Positions 19,240-27,392 of a DNA stretch of 64,000 bases are shown here, piece by piece; within the stretch, counting starts at the first letter, position 1; each line of letters begins with the position of its first letter. Below the pieces are notes generated by a model. The model ran no database searches. It saw nothing but the letters and a program-made list of their open reading frames with translations, and was not told where the DNA came from. Made by a program: the position numbers and the translations under genes. Source of the DNA: Halolactibacillus miurensis (GTDB lineage: Bacteria; Bacillota; Bacilli; Bacillales; Amphibacillaceae); NCBI RefSeq assembly GCF_900116255.1, contig NZ_FPAI01000001.1:186001-250000 (forward strand), read 5' to 3'.

Positions 19240-20463
19240 ATGAAAAAGCTAAAGTTAAGTATGACAACAAAAATCATGTTGGCGGTAATACTAGGTGTCT
19301 TATTCGGGGTACTCTCTGATGGGGATTTAACAAGTTTAAAGCTTATCGGCGATATTTTTCTTCGCTTGATTCAAATGTCCATTATCCTTCTCGTTATGGG
19401 GCAGATTATTGAAGCGGTAGGTAGTTTAAATTCAAAGGAATTAGGTAGGAGAGGCTTAAAAACCATTGGGATTTTTCTTGGAACATCCTTTTTAGCCGCA
19501 TTATTTGGTATTATAATTGGTTATTGGTTAAAGCCAGGTGTCGGCAATCAGTTAGATACATTGACAAACGGTGTTGACATTGACCCAAACAGTATTGGAA
19601 CATCCTCTGATGTGATACTGAATTTCTTCTCACCAAACGTCATTCAATCGATGGCAGAGGGGAATATCGCACAGATTATTATCTTTTCTGTCCTATTTGG
19701 TATTGCGATGAGTCTAGTTAGAGTGGAGTCTGGCGCAGAAAAAGTACTTGGATTTATTAAAGAATTTAATCATATTATCTTAAAACTTGTCTTAATGATA
19801 ATGAATTTAGCGCCGATTGGTATCTTTGCATTGATTGCAAGTACCATCGGCAAGCTTGGATTAGGTGTTATGATGCCGCTATTAAAATATTTAGGTGTCT
19901 ACGGTTTAGCTACAGCTATCTATTTATTACTTTTTACTGTATTTATTTCCGTTACGTGTCGTATAAAATTACCTAAGCTTGTTCGAGGGATGTTTCAAAT
20001 GTCTGTGATCGCGCTCGCAACGACATCGTCAGCCATTACATTGCCGACGGCAATGAAAGACGCTAAAGAAAAATTAGGTATTAGTGAAAGAGTATCAAAG
20101 TTTGTCTTGCCACTAGGCATGACTTTAAATAGTAACGGTGCAGCGATGCATATGGCAATTACGGTCATCACTATTGCTCAAATATACGGAGCGGAATATA
20201 CGCTCACTCAATATATTTTCATTGCCGCTCTATCAACACTGGTTTCACTTTCGAATGCGGTTGTGCCAGGTGCGGGTCTTGTATCTATGGCGATAATTAT
20301 TCCGCAGATGGGCTTGCCACTTGAATCGATCGCAATCTTTGCTGGGGTAGAGTGGTTTGTGGGTATGCTTCGAACGATTTTAAATGTTGACTCAGATGTC
20401 TATGCCGCCTTACTTGTGGCCAAAAGTGAAGGAGATATTGATTACTCTGTGTATGATCAATAA
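19240..20463 (+). CDS. dicarboxylate/amino acid:cation symporter (DAACS family)
   Basis: 407-residue membrane carrier of the DAACS family (GltP/GltT/DctA, SstT). It has the helix-rich N-terminus, the reentrant-loop region TTSSAITLPTAMKDAKEKLG (about residues 265-284) and GMTLNSNGAAMHMAITVI (about 294-311), the latter corresponding to the cation/substrate site NMDGT region. The canonical NMDGT is replaced by NSNGA, so substrate preference may differ from glutamate/aspartate carriers. Start ATG 19240 follows GGGAGG by 5 nt. It ends the ureide operon or follows it after a hairpin; it may move a pathway acid or amino acid. Confidence 0.85.
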   Translation: MKKLKLSMTTKIMLAVILGVLFGVLSDGDLTSLKLIGDIFLRLIQMSIILLVMGQIIEAVGSLNSKELGRRGLKTIGIFLGTSFLAALFGIIIGYWLKPGVGNQLDTLTNGVDIDPNSIGTSSDVILNFFSPNVIQSMAEGNIAQIIIFSVLFGIAMSLVRVESGAEKVLGFIKEFNHIILKLVLMIMNLAPIGIFALIASTIGKLGLGVMMPLLKYLGVYGLATAIYLLLFTVFISVTCRIKLPKLVRGMFQMSVIALATTSSAITLPTAMKDAKEKLGISERVSKFVLPLGMTLNSNGAAMHMAITVITIAQIYGAEYTLTQYIFIAALSTLVSLSNAVVPGAGLVSMAIIIPQMGLPLESIAIFAGVEWFVGMLRTILNVDSDVYAALLVAKSEGDIDYSVYDQ

Positions 20464-20656
20464 TTGTGTCAGATAGATTATTTACTAGTAATGAAAGTAT
20501 AGATGAATAAAGATAATCGGGATATTGATGGTATAGTGGAAGAAATACAATGAGTATCACGCTTATATCGAGGGGGAAATACTGAATGGTATCTATCAAA
20601 TAGAGCCATTTAAACGGCTAAGCATATAAATGAATAAAGTATTCCTTACTAATGTT

Positions 20657-20694
20657 ACTGGGCTTCTGAACGTGATCACGTTCAGAAGCCCAGT
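20657..20694. terminator. 38-bp perfect palindrome terminator
   Basis: Perfect palindrome centred at 20675/20676 with 19-bp arms (left arm ACTGGGCTTCTGAACGTGA), between convergent symporter and Ltp-repeat genes. There is no immediate long T run on either strand (a six-T run starts at about 20708), so efficiency is uncertain. Confidence 0.65.
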
Positions 20695-20721
20695 GCTTTG
20701 ATAGCTGATTTTTTAAGATGA

Positions 20722-21465
20722 TTAATCTGGTAAATTGTCAATCGCATATTGAGCTTGTTCGGCTGTAAAGTCTTCAAAAATCAGTTGGTCATATAATCCT
20801 TGATCCGAGAAGGATGAATAATCTAAGTAATCAATCGCTGCCCCCAGCGCTTGTTCGTTCCAATCCACGTTAATATTATCAATCGCATATTGTGATTCTT
20901 CAGCGGTATATTCTTCAAAAATCAGTTGATCGTATAGACCTTGTTTAGAGAAATGAGAATAATCTAGATAGTCATTAGCAGCACTTAGTGCTTGCTCATT
21001 CCAATTGGTTTCTATGTTATCAATGGCGTATTGTGCAGCATCTTCAGGAAAACTTTCAAATAGGAGTTGGTCATACAATCCTTGTTTTGAAAAGCTACTG
21101 TAGTTTAAGTAATCCTTGGCAGATTGAAGAGCATTACGAAACTCTCGCGATACATCAGATTCAGTTTCACTTGGTGCGTTTTCAACGGGAGCTTCAGTAT
21201 CCTCAGTATCTTCAGTTTCATTTGTATCTGATGGGGATGTGTCGTCGTTATTCAAATCTGAATCATCTTCAGATTCAGATTCATCATTGGACATTTCCAC
21301 GTTCATATTATTTTCTGTGGTGTCCGTCTCCTTCTCTGGTTCTTCGCCTGTTGAGTCAGTTTCGTCGTTTCCTCCTGTCAGGGCAGAAACAATGATTGCC
21401 GCCACAATGAGAATAAACCACCATTTCTTGTAAAAAGGCTTACGCTGTTCATTTTTGTTTGACAT
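20722..21465 (-). CDS. membrane-anchored Ltp-repeat (host-cell-surface lipoprotein-like) protein
   Basis: 247 residues: short basic N-terminus, one membrane helix (WWFILIVAAIIVSAL, about 15-29), a very acidic Ser/Thr/Asp/Glu linker (about 33-105) and three tandem repeats of about 47 residues (about 112-158, 159-205, 206-247) of the form AL..A.DYL.YS.FS.QGLYDQL.FE....E.AQYAIDN. This repeat is the Lipoprotein_Ltp domain, first known from the phage TP-J34 superinfection-exclusion lipoprotein. No lipobox cysteine follows the helix, so anchoring is by the helix itself, with repeats outside the cell. RBS GGAGGCG before ATG. Cellular function is unknown. Confidence 0.88.
   Translation of the reverse strand: MSNKNEQRKPFYKKWWFILIVAAIIVSALTGGNDETDSTGEEPEKETDTTENNMNVEMSNDESESEDDSDLNNDDTSPSDTNETEDTEDTEAPVENAPSETESDVSREFRNALQSAKDYLNYSSFSKQGLYDQLLFESFPEDAAQYAIDNIETNWNEQALSAANDYLDYSHFSKQGLYDQLIFEEYTAEESQYAIDNINVDWNEQALGAAIDYLDYSSFSDQGLYDQLIFEDFTAEQAQYAIDNLPD
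20725..21132 (-). repeat. three tandem Ltp coding repeats
   Basis: About 141-bp units coding the Ltp modules, roughly 20992-21132, 20851-20991 and 20725-20850 (last one shorter). Protein identity between units is high while third codon positions differ, so they are not a recent exact duplication. Confidence 0.8.
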
Positions 21466-21767
21466 AATAACGCCTCCAATTTTAATAGTATTTTTTACTC
21501 AATTTTCTTTAACTATAACGGTCATTTGCGAAAGACTATCTACCAATTTTAACTTATGTAGCATCGAAATAGTAAAATAGTCTCTATTCAATTGTAACAT
21601 TAACTTCTAATTATTTGAAGTTAATTTTGAAATATATGTATAGAAAATGTCGGACAATGTCTATTGAAGTAGAAGTCTGTTAACACCTGTCACAAAATTG
21701 TCATAACTAAAATGAAAGCCGACATGAGTTGTTTTCATGTCTGTTTCATCATTTTTAGACCTTTTTA
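21466..21767. other. long intergenic region upstream of nrdD
   Basis: About 300 bp without a gene between the divergent Ltp-repeat gene and nrdD. Seen here: an imperfect hairpin around GACATGA (21721-21727) and TCATGTC (about 21735-21741), and at 21688-21703 a sequence TGTCACAAAATTGTCA that resembles the Fnr box at 21768 in its middle but has poor half-sites. No open frame of note. Confidence 0.5.
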
Positions 21768-21783
21768 TGTGACAAAATTCACT
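21768..21783 (+). promoter_or_regulatory. probable Fnr box before nrdD
   Basis: TGTGA-CAAAAT-TCACT matches the Gram-positive Fnr/Crp consensus TGTGA-N6-TCACA at nine of ten positions. A -10 TATGAT lies at 21801-21806, which puts the box centre about 40 bp before the start, the class II activator position. No good -35 exists, as expected for an activated promoter. Confidence 0.65.
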
Positions 21784-21812
21784 ATAAAATGAGAAAGGCT
21801 TATGATAGAATA

Positions 21813-21859
21813 ATACAACATATAGTGTTCGTATCAGTTAACTATTCTATATATTGTAC
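21813..21859 (+). promoter_or_regulatory. paired NrdR boxes before nrdD
   Basis: Box 1 at 21813-21828 (ATACAACATATAGTGT) matches the consensus acaCwAtATaTwGTGT at 14 of 16 positions; box 2 at 21844-21859 (ATTCTATATATTGTAC) at about 12 of 16. Their starts are 31 bp apart, the usual three-turn spacing of NrdR tandem sites. Box 1 covers the predicted transcription start, fitting repression. Confidence 0.7.
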
Positions 21860-21883
21860 ATACATGCTTAAGGAGTGGATTTT

Positions 21884-23755
21884 ATGGTAGTGATGACAGA
21901 AATAAAGGAACAAGGCTTAATTGACGCCTTAACAGAAGTGGTAGAGGTGAGTAATCAAGATCTTATTCAAGAAAATGCGAATGTAGATGGTGCCTCACCA
22001 ATGGGGCAAATGTCGAAGTTTGGTTCTGAAGCGGCAAAGTTTTTCGCAAAAGAAAAGCTCTTATCAGAAGAAGTTGTTAGAATGATGGAAGAGAACTTCA
22101 TCCATCCACACGATTTGGATTTTTATCCAACGGGTACGACAACATGCGCCCAAATTCCGCTCGGTAAAATATTAAAGGACGGTTTTAATACGGGTCACGG
22201 ATTTATGCGTGAACCAAATGATATTATGAGTGCGATGGCACTTTCATCGATTATCTTTCAATCTAATCAAAATATGCAGCACGGTGGTCAGAGTTATCCG
22301 ATGTTTGATTACGACTTAGCCCCATATGTTGAAAAGACACATAAAAAACACTTAGAACGCCTACAATCTTACCCGACCAACTGGACTGAAACAGAGCTAG
22401 ATGATATCGCTTGGCAAGAAACGGATCGTTCAACGTATCAAGCGTGCGAAGCTTTTATCCATAACTGTAACTCGATGCATTCACGTGGCGGGGGCCAAGT
22501 ACCGTTTGTCTCGATCAATTATGGTACCGATACATCAAAAGCAGGTCGGATGTTGATGAAAAACTTACTACAAGCGACAAAAGCGGGTCTTGGTAACGGA
22601 GAAACACCAATTTTTCCAATTCAAATCTTTAAAATGAAACAAGGCGTAAACTTTAGTGAAACAGATCCAAACTATGATGTGTACCAGTTAGCCCTTGAAA
22701 CAACAGCGAAGCGCTTATTCCCTAACTTTAGCTTTATTGATGCTGAATGTAATATCGTGCATTATAATGGCACGAAAGAATCGGAAGTGTCTTACATGGG
22801 GTGCCGCACACGAGTGATGGATAATCGCCACGGGGACAATAATAGTATTGAACGCGGAAATCTATCGTTTACGTCGGTTAACTTAGTGAAGCTAGGTCTT
22901 GTTGCTACTTCACTGGATGATTTCTATTACCGATTAGATCGCGTGCTGGATGTTGTCATTAAACAGCTGTTAGAACGCTTCGAGTTTCAAGCGAAAAAAC
23001 AAGCCCAACATTTTTCTTTCCTTTATGGCCAAGGTGTGTGGAAACACAGTGAGACACTTCAAGCAACAGATGAAGTACGTGAGGTGTTAAAACAAGGCAC
23101 GCTAAGTGTTGGTTTTATCGGTCTAGCCGAAGCACTCGTGGCGTTAACGGGTGAACATCACGGTCAAAGTACAAAGGCAGATGAATTAGGTTTTCAAATG
23201 ATCTCTTATATGCGTGAAAAAGTGGAACAAGCATCTAAGCAGTACGATTTAAACTTTAGCCTAATCGCGACCCCGGCAGAAGGCTTATCTGGTCGGTTCA
23301 CGAAAAAAGACCGCGCCACTTTTGGTATGATTCCAGGTGTCACTGAACGTGATTATTATACGAACTCTTTCCATGTACCGGTCTATTACAATACCCGAGC
23401 GATTGACAAGATTAATGTGGAAGGAAAATATCATAACCTTTGTAATGGTGGGCATATTTCTTATATTGAAGTTGATGGAGATGTAACGAAAAACACCCAA
23501 GCGCTCGATACATTAGTCAAAGCGATGGCAAAGGCTAATATCGGTTACGGTTCTATTAACCACCCAGTTGACCGTTGTACGTCTTGTGGTTATACCGGTA
23601 TTATTAATACGTCGTGTCCGACATGTGACAATCATGATGAAGAAAAGATTGAGCGGATTAGACGTATCACCGGCTATTTAGTAGGCGATATGAAAAAATG
23701 GAACAGTGCGAAGCGTCGCGAGGAATCTGAACGTGTCAAGCACCAGGGGAAATAA
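21884..23755 (+). CDS. nrdD: anaerobic ribonucleoside-triphosphate reductase (class III)
   Basis: Oxygen-sensitive glycyl-radical enzyme that makes dNTPs. 623 residues; start ATG 21884 is 8 nt after AAGGAG (an in-frame GTG at 21875 overlaps that site). Seen: TTTCAQIPLGKIL (about 85-97) with the active cysteine, ASIIFQSNQNMQHGGQSYP-type block, the C-terminal zinc motif CTSCGYTG...CPTC (about 563-580), and the glycyl-radical segment RRITGYLVGDMKKWNSAK followed by RVKH. The usual N-terminal ATP-cone (about 100 residues) is absent, so allosteric control differs from E. coli NrdD. nrdG follows one base after the stop. Confidence 0.95.
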   Translation: MVVMTEIKEQGLIDALTEVVEVSNQDLIQENANVDGASPMGQMSKFGSEAAKFFAKEKLLSEEVVRMMEENFIHPHDLDFYPTGTTTCAQIPLGKILKDGFNTGHGFMREPNDIMSAMALSSIIFQSNQNMQHGGQSYPMFDYDLAPYVEKTHKKHLERLQSYPTNWTETELDDIAWQETDRSTYQACEAFIHNCNSMHSRGGGQVPFVSINYGTDTSKAGRMLMKNLLQATKAGLGNGETPIFPIQIFKMKQGVNFSETDPNYDVYQLALETTAKRLFPNFSFIDAECNIVHYNGTKESEVSYMGCRTRVMDNRHGDNNSIERGNLSFTSVNLVKLGLVATSLDDFYYRLDRVLDVVIKQLLERFEFQAKKQAQHFSFLYGQGVWKHSETLQATDEVREVLKQGTLSVGFIGLAEALVALTGEHHGQSTKADELGFQMISYMREKVEQASKQYDLNFSLIATPAEGLSGRFTKKDRATFGMIPGVTERDYYTNSFHVPVYYNTRAIDKINVEGKYHNLCNGGHISYIEVDGDVTKNTQALDTLVKAMAKANIGYGSINHPVDRCTSCGYTGIINTSCPTCDNHDEEKIERIRRITGYLVGDMKKWNSAKRREESERVKHQGK

Positions 23756-23756
23756 G

Positions 23757-24236
23757 ATGAGTGAGTCATTACGTGTACTCAATATTCTTCATGATTCTGT
23801 CGTTGATGGACCTGGACTTCGAACGGTCCTCTTCTTTAGCGGTTGTCCGCACTTCTGTAAAGGATGCCATAATCCAGAAAGCTGGAATATTCGAAACGGC
23901 AGTGAGATGACGATTGATGCGGTTGTTGAGGAAGTTTTATCGAATCCGCTGACAGATGTCACCTTATCAGGAGGCGATCCGTTCTTTCAAGCGAGCGGTG
24001 TGAAACATGTCGCAAAAAGACTGAAAGAAGCGGGTAAAAACATCTGGGCGTATTCAGGATATACACTCGAAGAACTACTTACACTCGGTGGTGACTATAC
24101 AGAGTTGTTAAGCTACTGCGATGTCTTAGTCGATGGGCCGTTTATTTTGGCCGAGCGTGATTTAAGTTTAGATTTTAGAGGCAGTCATAATCAACGGATC
24201 ATCGCGTTAAAAGATGTCCCAGAACTCCAACGTTAA
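23757..24236 (+). CDS. nrdG: anaerobic ribonucleotide reductase activating protein (radical SAM)
   Basis: Radical-SAM enzyme (159 aa) that installs the glycyl radical on NrdD. The iron-sulfur motif CPHFCKGC (Cys30, Cys34, Cys37) follows DGPGLRTVLFFSG; LSGGDPFFQ near residue 75 binds SAM. ATG at 23757 lies one base after the nrdD stop, with AGGGGA as RBS inside the nrdD end, so translation is coupled. Size is normal for NrdG. Confidence 0.95.
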   Translation: MSESLRVLNILHDSVVDGPGLRTVLFFSGCPHFCKGCHNPESWNIRNGSEMTIDAVVEEVLSNPLTDVTLSGGDPFFQASGVKHVAKRLKEAGKNIWAYSGYTLEELLTLGGDYTELLSYCDVLVDGPFILAERDLSLDFRGSHNQRIIALKDVPELQR

Positions 24237-24271
24237 TCAACACGACTCAATCAAGAAAAATAGAATCAAGT

Positions 24272-24329
24272 CATCAAAAAACCACGGTTGCCTGTGATAT
24301 ACTACAGATTAACGGTGGTTTTTTTGATG
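24272..24329 (+). terminator. terminator after nrdDG
   Basis: Arms 24272-24285 (CATCAAAAAACCAC) and 24315-24329, extended inward by GTT/AAC around one mismatch, long A run on the left and T run on the right. Confidence 0.85.
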
Positions 24330-24382
24330 CGTGCTATGTAAAAGAGTTAAAATAACGAGAATCAACAGAAGGAGTGTTCATG

Positions 24383-24730
24383 ATGGGTGAACCAAAGATT
24401 TATCAGATGTCATTTGGAGAGATTTATCCGTTATACATTAAAAAAGTTGAACGAAAAGACCGAACGAAAGAGGAAGTCGATACCATCATTGAGTGGTTGA
24501 CCGGCTATCATGATGAAACATTAATACAAGCACTAGAAAAACCAATGAAAGACTTCTTTCGTGATGCACAAAAGCTCAATCCCAATCGTGACCAAATTAC
24601 GGGTGTGATTTGTGGTGTACGGGTTGAAAACATTGAAGAAGAAGTGATGCGCGAGATTCGTTACTTAGATAAATTAATTGATGAATTAGCAAAAGGAAAA
24701 AGAATGGAGAAAATCCTCCGCAATAATTAA
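24383..24730 (+). CDS. DUF2200-family protein
   Basis: 115-residue soluble protein of DUF2200. Recognisable family features: IYQMSFGEIYPLYIKKVERKDRTKEEVD near the start, then ITGVICGVRVENIEEEVMREIRYLDKLIDELAKGK. ATG 24383 has AAGGAG 8 nt upstream; the ATG just before it (24380) is equally in frame. Function of the family is not known. It sits 15 bp before an ABC ATPase gene and is probably co-transcribed with it, though many genomes carry it alone. Confidence 0.85.
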   Translation: MGEPKIYQMSFGEIYPLYIKKVERKDRTKEEVDTIIEWLTGYHDETLIQALEKPMKDFFRDAQKLNPNRDQITGVICGVRVENIEEEVMREIRYLDKLIDELAKGKRMEKILRNN

Positions 24731-24745
24731 GAAAGATGTGACAAA

Positions 24746-25495
24746 ATGAAACCTTTTATAACTTTGGATAACGTCACGTATCAAGTGGGTGGACACGTGA
24801 TTTTCGACCAGCTGAATATGACATTGGACGAAGGGAAAATCTATGCGGTGATCGGCCCATCTGGTGTCGGAAAAACGACCCTCCTGCACTTACTAGCAGG
24901 CTTTATTAAGCCGGCCAAAGGACACATGACTATCGCAGGAGACGAGATCCGTGATGTCAGAGAGAAGACGAGTTTTCTCTTTCAAGACTTAGGCCTTTTC
25001 CCGTGGCAAACAGCTGCTGAAGCGGTGGCGATGCCGCTCAAGATGTCAAAGGATAGAAGTAAAACAGATACCGACGAAACAGTCGATCATTTACTATCGT
25101 CACTTAATATATTAAACTGTAAAAATTACTATCCTCATCAACTGAGTGGGGGTCAAAAACAGCGGGTGGCGCTTGCGAGAACACTGATTACACAACCTGA
25201 TTTATTATTAATGGATGAGCCAACATCCGCTCTTGACGCGATGACAAAAGAAACGATCCAACAATTATTTTTAGACTTACAATCAGAACGCCTTATGACG
25301 AGTATCTTTGTGACGCATGATATTGAAGAAGCGGTGTTTTTAGGTGATGACATTATTATTTTACATCCACAAGGTCACTGCCAATTTTTAATGAATAAAG
25401 AAAAACAGGAAAGCTTGAGCCGTGAGACTAAAGCTTTTTATGATCAATGTTTTTACGTGAGAGAACAGTTAAAGTTAGGGGCGAGTAAGGCATGA
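24746..25495 (+). CDS. ABC transporter ATPase, ThiZ/SsuB/TauB type
   Basis: 249-residue nucleotide-binding subunit. Walker A GPSGVGKTT (about residues 37-45), Q-loop FLFQDLGLFPWQTAAEAV, signature LSGGQKQRVALART, Walker B LLLMDEPTSALD and switch His in VTHD. The sequence type belongs to the nitrate/sulfonate/taurine/HMP-precursor importer group. The stop codon overlaps the permease start (ATGA, 25492-25495). The matching binding protein is on the other strand downstream. No TPP or FMN riboswitch was recognised upstream, so the substrate is open. Confidence 0.9.
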   Translation: MKPFITLDNVTYQVGGHVIFDQLNMTLDEGKIYAVIGPSGVGKTTLLHLLAGFIKPAKGHMTIAGDEIRDVREKTSFLFQDLGLFPWQTAAEAVAMPLKMSKDRSKTDTDETVDHLLSSLNILNCKNYYPHQLSGGQKQRVALARTLITQPDLLLMDEPTSALDAMTKETIQQLFLDLQSERLMTSIFVTHDIEEAVFLGDDIIILHPQGHCQFLMNKEKQESLSRETKAFYDQCFYVREQLKLGASKA

Positions 25496-26235
25496 GTAAG
25501 TTAAAAAGAAGTTTTCATCAACCCCTGCTGATTGGTTTCGTGCTAATGATTGTGATCTGGTATGTGCTTCATTTAGTTATTGCGACGCGAACCATTCCTG
25601 CACCCGTAGAAACGTTCGACTACTTTTTTCGTCATCTTAATCCATTAATCATCCATATGGGTGCGAGTCTACTGAGGGTCCTGGTGGCCGTTATCCTCGC
25701 CTTACTGATTGGGTTACCGATCGGTATCGCTATTGGTCGAAGGAAGGTGTTAGATAAGTTGTTGTCACCACTCCTCTATGTGATCTACCCCATTCCTAAA
25801 GTCGCTTTTTTACCTGTTTTTATGTTGTTGTTTGGTTTAGGGAATGTATCGAAGGTGATGTTAATGTTGTTTATCATTGTCTTTCAGTTAATGTTGTCAG
25901 TCAGAGACGGGGTAAAAGACATCCCCCCACACTATTTTAAGGTGATGCAGTCTTTTTCAGCTAAACGACAACATCAATATCGTTACGTCGTTCTCCCGGC
26001 GATTTTACCTCGGGTTTTTTCGAGCTTAAGAATTAGTATCGGGATATCACTTGCGACACTTTTCTTTGCGGAGAACTATGCGACAACGTATGGGGTCGGA
26101 TATTTTATTTTAAGTGCGTGGATGAAAATGAACTATGTCGAAATGTTTAGCGGGATTATGGCGCTGAGTCTTTTAGGGAGTGTTTTTTTCGGGTTTATCG
26201 ATGTGTTAGAAAAGAAGTTAACACCGTGGCTTTAA
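25492..26235 (+). CDS. ABC transporter permease, ThiX/SsuC type
   Basis: 247-residue inner-membrane permease with about six helices. The ABC-contact EAA loop is at about residues 150-175 (FKVMQSFSAKRQHQYRYVVLPAILPRVFSSLRI). It overlaps the ATPase gene by four bases. Together with the solute-binding protein encoded convergently (26352-27338) it would form a complete importer of the sulfonate/nitrate/thiamine-precursor class. It ends close to a strong bidirectional terminator. Confidence 0.9.
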   Translation: MSKLKRSFHQPLLIGFVLMIVIWYVLHLVIATRTIPAPVETFDYFFRHLNPLIIHMGASLLRVLVAVILALLIGLPIGIAIGRRKVLDKLLSPLLYVIYPIPKVAFLPVFMLLFGLGNVSKVMLMLFIIVFQLMLSVRDGVKDIPPHYFKVMQSFSAKRQHQYRYVVLPAILPRVFSSLRISIGISLATLFFAENYATTYGVGYFILSAWMKMNYVEMFSGIMALSLLGSVFFGFIDVLEKKLTPWL

Positions 26236-26274
26236 TGAAAAGCGCTGGAGATAAAGCTTGAAAAATACGAAGTG

Positions 26275-26318
26275 AAAACCGGATGTGATTATCTTTTGAG
26301 AAGATCACATCCGGTTTT
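26275..26318. terminator. bidirectional terminator
   Basis: Perfect 15-bp arms 26275-26289 (AAAACCGGATGTGAT) and 26304-26318, between the convergent permease and binding-protein genes. Confidence 0.92.
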
Positions 26319-26351
26319 ATTTCATCTTAATATTTTTAATGCTTGAGTTAA

Positions 26352-27338
26352 TTACTTATTGATAAACGAAAAGTCCGTTAACTGATCATAGGTATAGCTA
26401 CTCGTAATCTGTCCTTTTGATTCGGTCCATTCAATGATCCGGTTAAATTGGTCTTCATCAATCACACCCGCGTGTTCATATGGATCGGGTTTATTATTAA
26501 GGTAAGTACTCATCGCCTCAGGGAATTGATAGGTTGTTAGAATGTCACTATATTCCGTGGCGTCTGTTTTATTCATGTAGTCAACAGCCTGGTTGTAGGC
26601 TTGATAAAAGGCAGTTAAGTCGGCCGGATAGTCGGTGATGGTTTCTTCTGTAAAGAGAAGCGTCCCACCTTTGATGCCCGCTTCTTTTGAACTTCCGAGT
26701 AAATGAGCGCCTTGCTGAACGAGTAGACCGGCTTGTGGTTCAGTGAAAATCACGCCGTCAATTTGGTTTTCAAGTAAAGCTTCTGCACGACCAGCAAATG
26801 ATGGGATTTCAACAATAGTGTAAGTGAAGTCACCTTCAGCTGCGAATTCATCCATAATGTACTCTAAAATAAAGTTTGGCACAAGGGAAACATCTTGACC
26901 AGCTAACTCATTCATCGATGTAATACCTGAATCAGGCGAAGATAAAATTTTAAAATCTTCATTGATATCTGATGTGATCTTTAGTGCAATCCCTCTGTCA
27001 ACAAAAGCAGCGGTTGTCATCACATCACCAATCGTACCATCTAACTCACCTGCTTGTAAGGCGACATTACGATCATTTGGTGAGGTGAATGTTTTAATCT
27101 CAACATTAACACCTAAGTCCTCAAAATACCCTTTTTCTAAGGCAAGAATAATCGGTAAGCTCCCTTCTGCTGGAAGTGTACCAATCGTGATCGTTTCACC
27201 AGTTGGTGACAAGTTTTCTGAAGCGTCATCTGTATTGTTTTCCTCTTCTGATGTGTCGTTATTTGACCCGCAGGCTGCAAGTAAACTTAAGCCTAGTAAT
27301 AATATAAGTAGTACGTGTAATGTTTTTTTCATTTTCAT
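26352..27338 (-). CDS. ABC substrate-binding lipoprotein, NMT1/SsuA/ThiY type
   Basis: 328-residue extracytoplasmic binding protein. Signal peptide with lipobox LLAAC (Cys about residue 23), an acidic Asn/Asp/Glu-rich linker, then a periplasmic-binding fold: TITIGTLPAEGSLPIILALEKGYFEDLGVNVEI, LQAGELDGTIGDVMTTA, QIDGVIFTEPQAGLL. This pattern is that of the aliphatic sulfonate/nitrate/pyrimidine-precursor binding proteins. It is the last gene of a minus-strand operon (reductase, deacetylase, binding protein) facing the ATPase-permease genes, an unusual split. Substrate unknown. Confidence 0.88.
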   Translation of the reverse strand: MKMKKTLHVLLILLLGLSLLAACGSNNDTSEEENNTDDASENLSPTGETITIGTLPAEGSLPIILALEKGYFEDLGVNVEIKTFTSPNDRNVALQAGELDGTIGDVMTTAAFVDRGIALKITSDINEDFKILSSPDSGITSMNELAGQDVSLVPNFILEYIMDEFAAEGDFTYTIVEIPSFAGRAEALLENQIDGVIFTEPQAGLLVQQGAHLLGSSKEAGIKGGTLLFTEETITDYPADLTAFYQAYNQAVDYMNKTDATEYSDILTTYQFPEAMSTYLNNKPDPYEHAGVIDEDQFNRIIEWTESKGQITSSYTYDQLTDFSFINK

Positions 27339-27392
27339 TCATCCCTTCTTCATAACAAATCGTCTCTCTTTTTTATGCTTTTTTAATGTAGA

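Noticed and set aside
20725-21132. CRISPR-like or satellite repeat
   Set aside because: The repeats are in-frame coding units of an Ltp protein with diverged third codon positions, not DNA-level repeats with spacers.
24237-24745. Search for a TPP or FMN riboswitch before the ThiZ/ThiX-like genes
   Set aside because: Only the nrdDG terminator and the DUF2200 gene are present; no conserved riboswitch core was recognised, so a thiamine-precursor role is not claimed.
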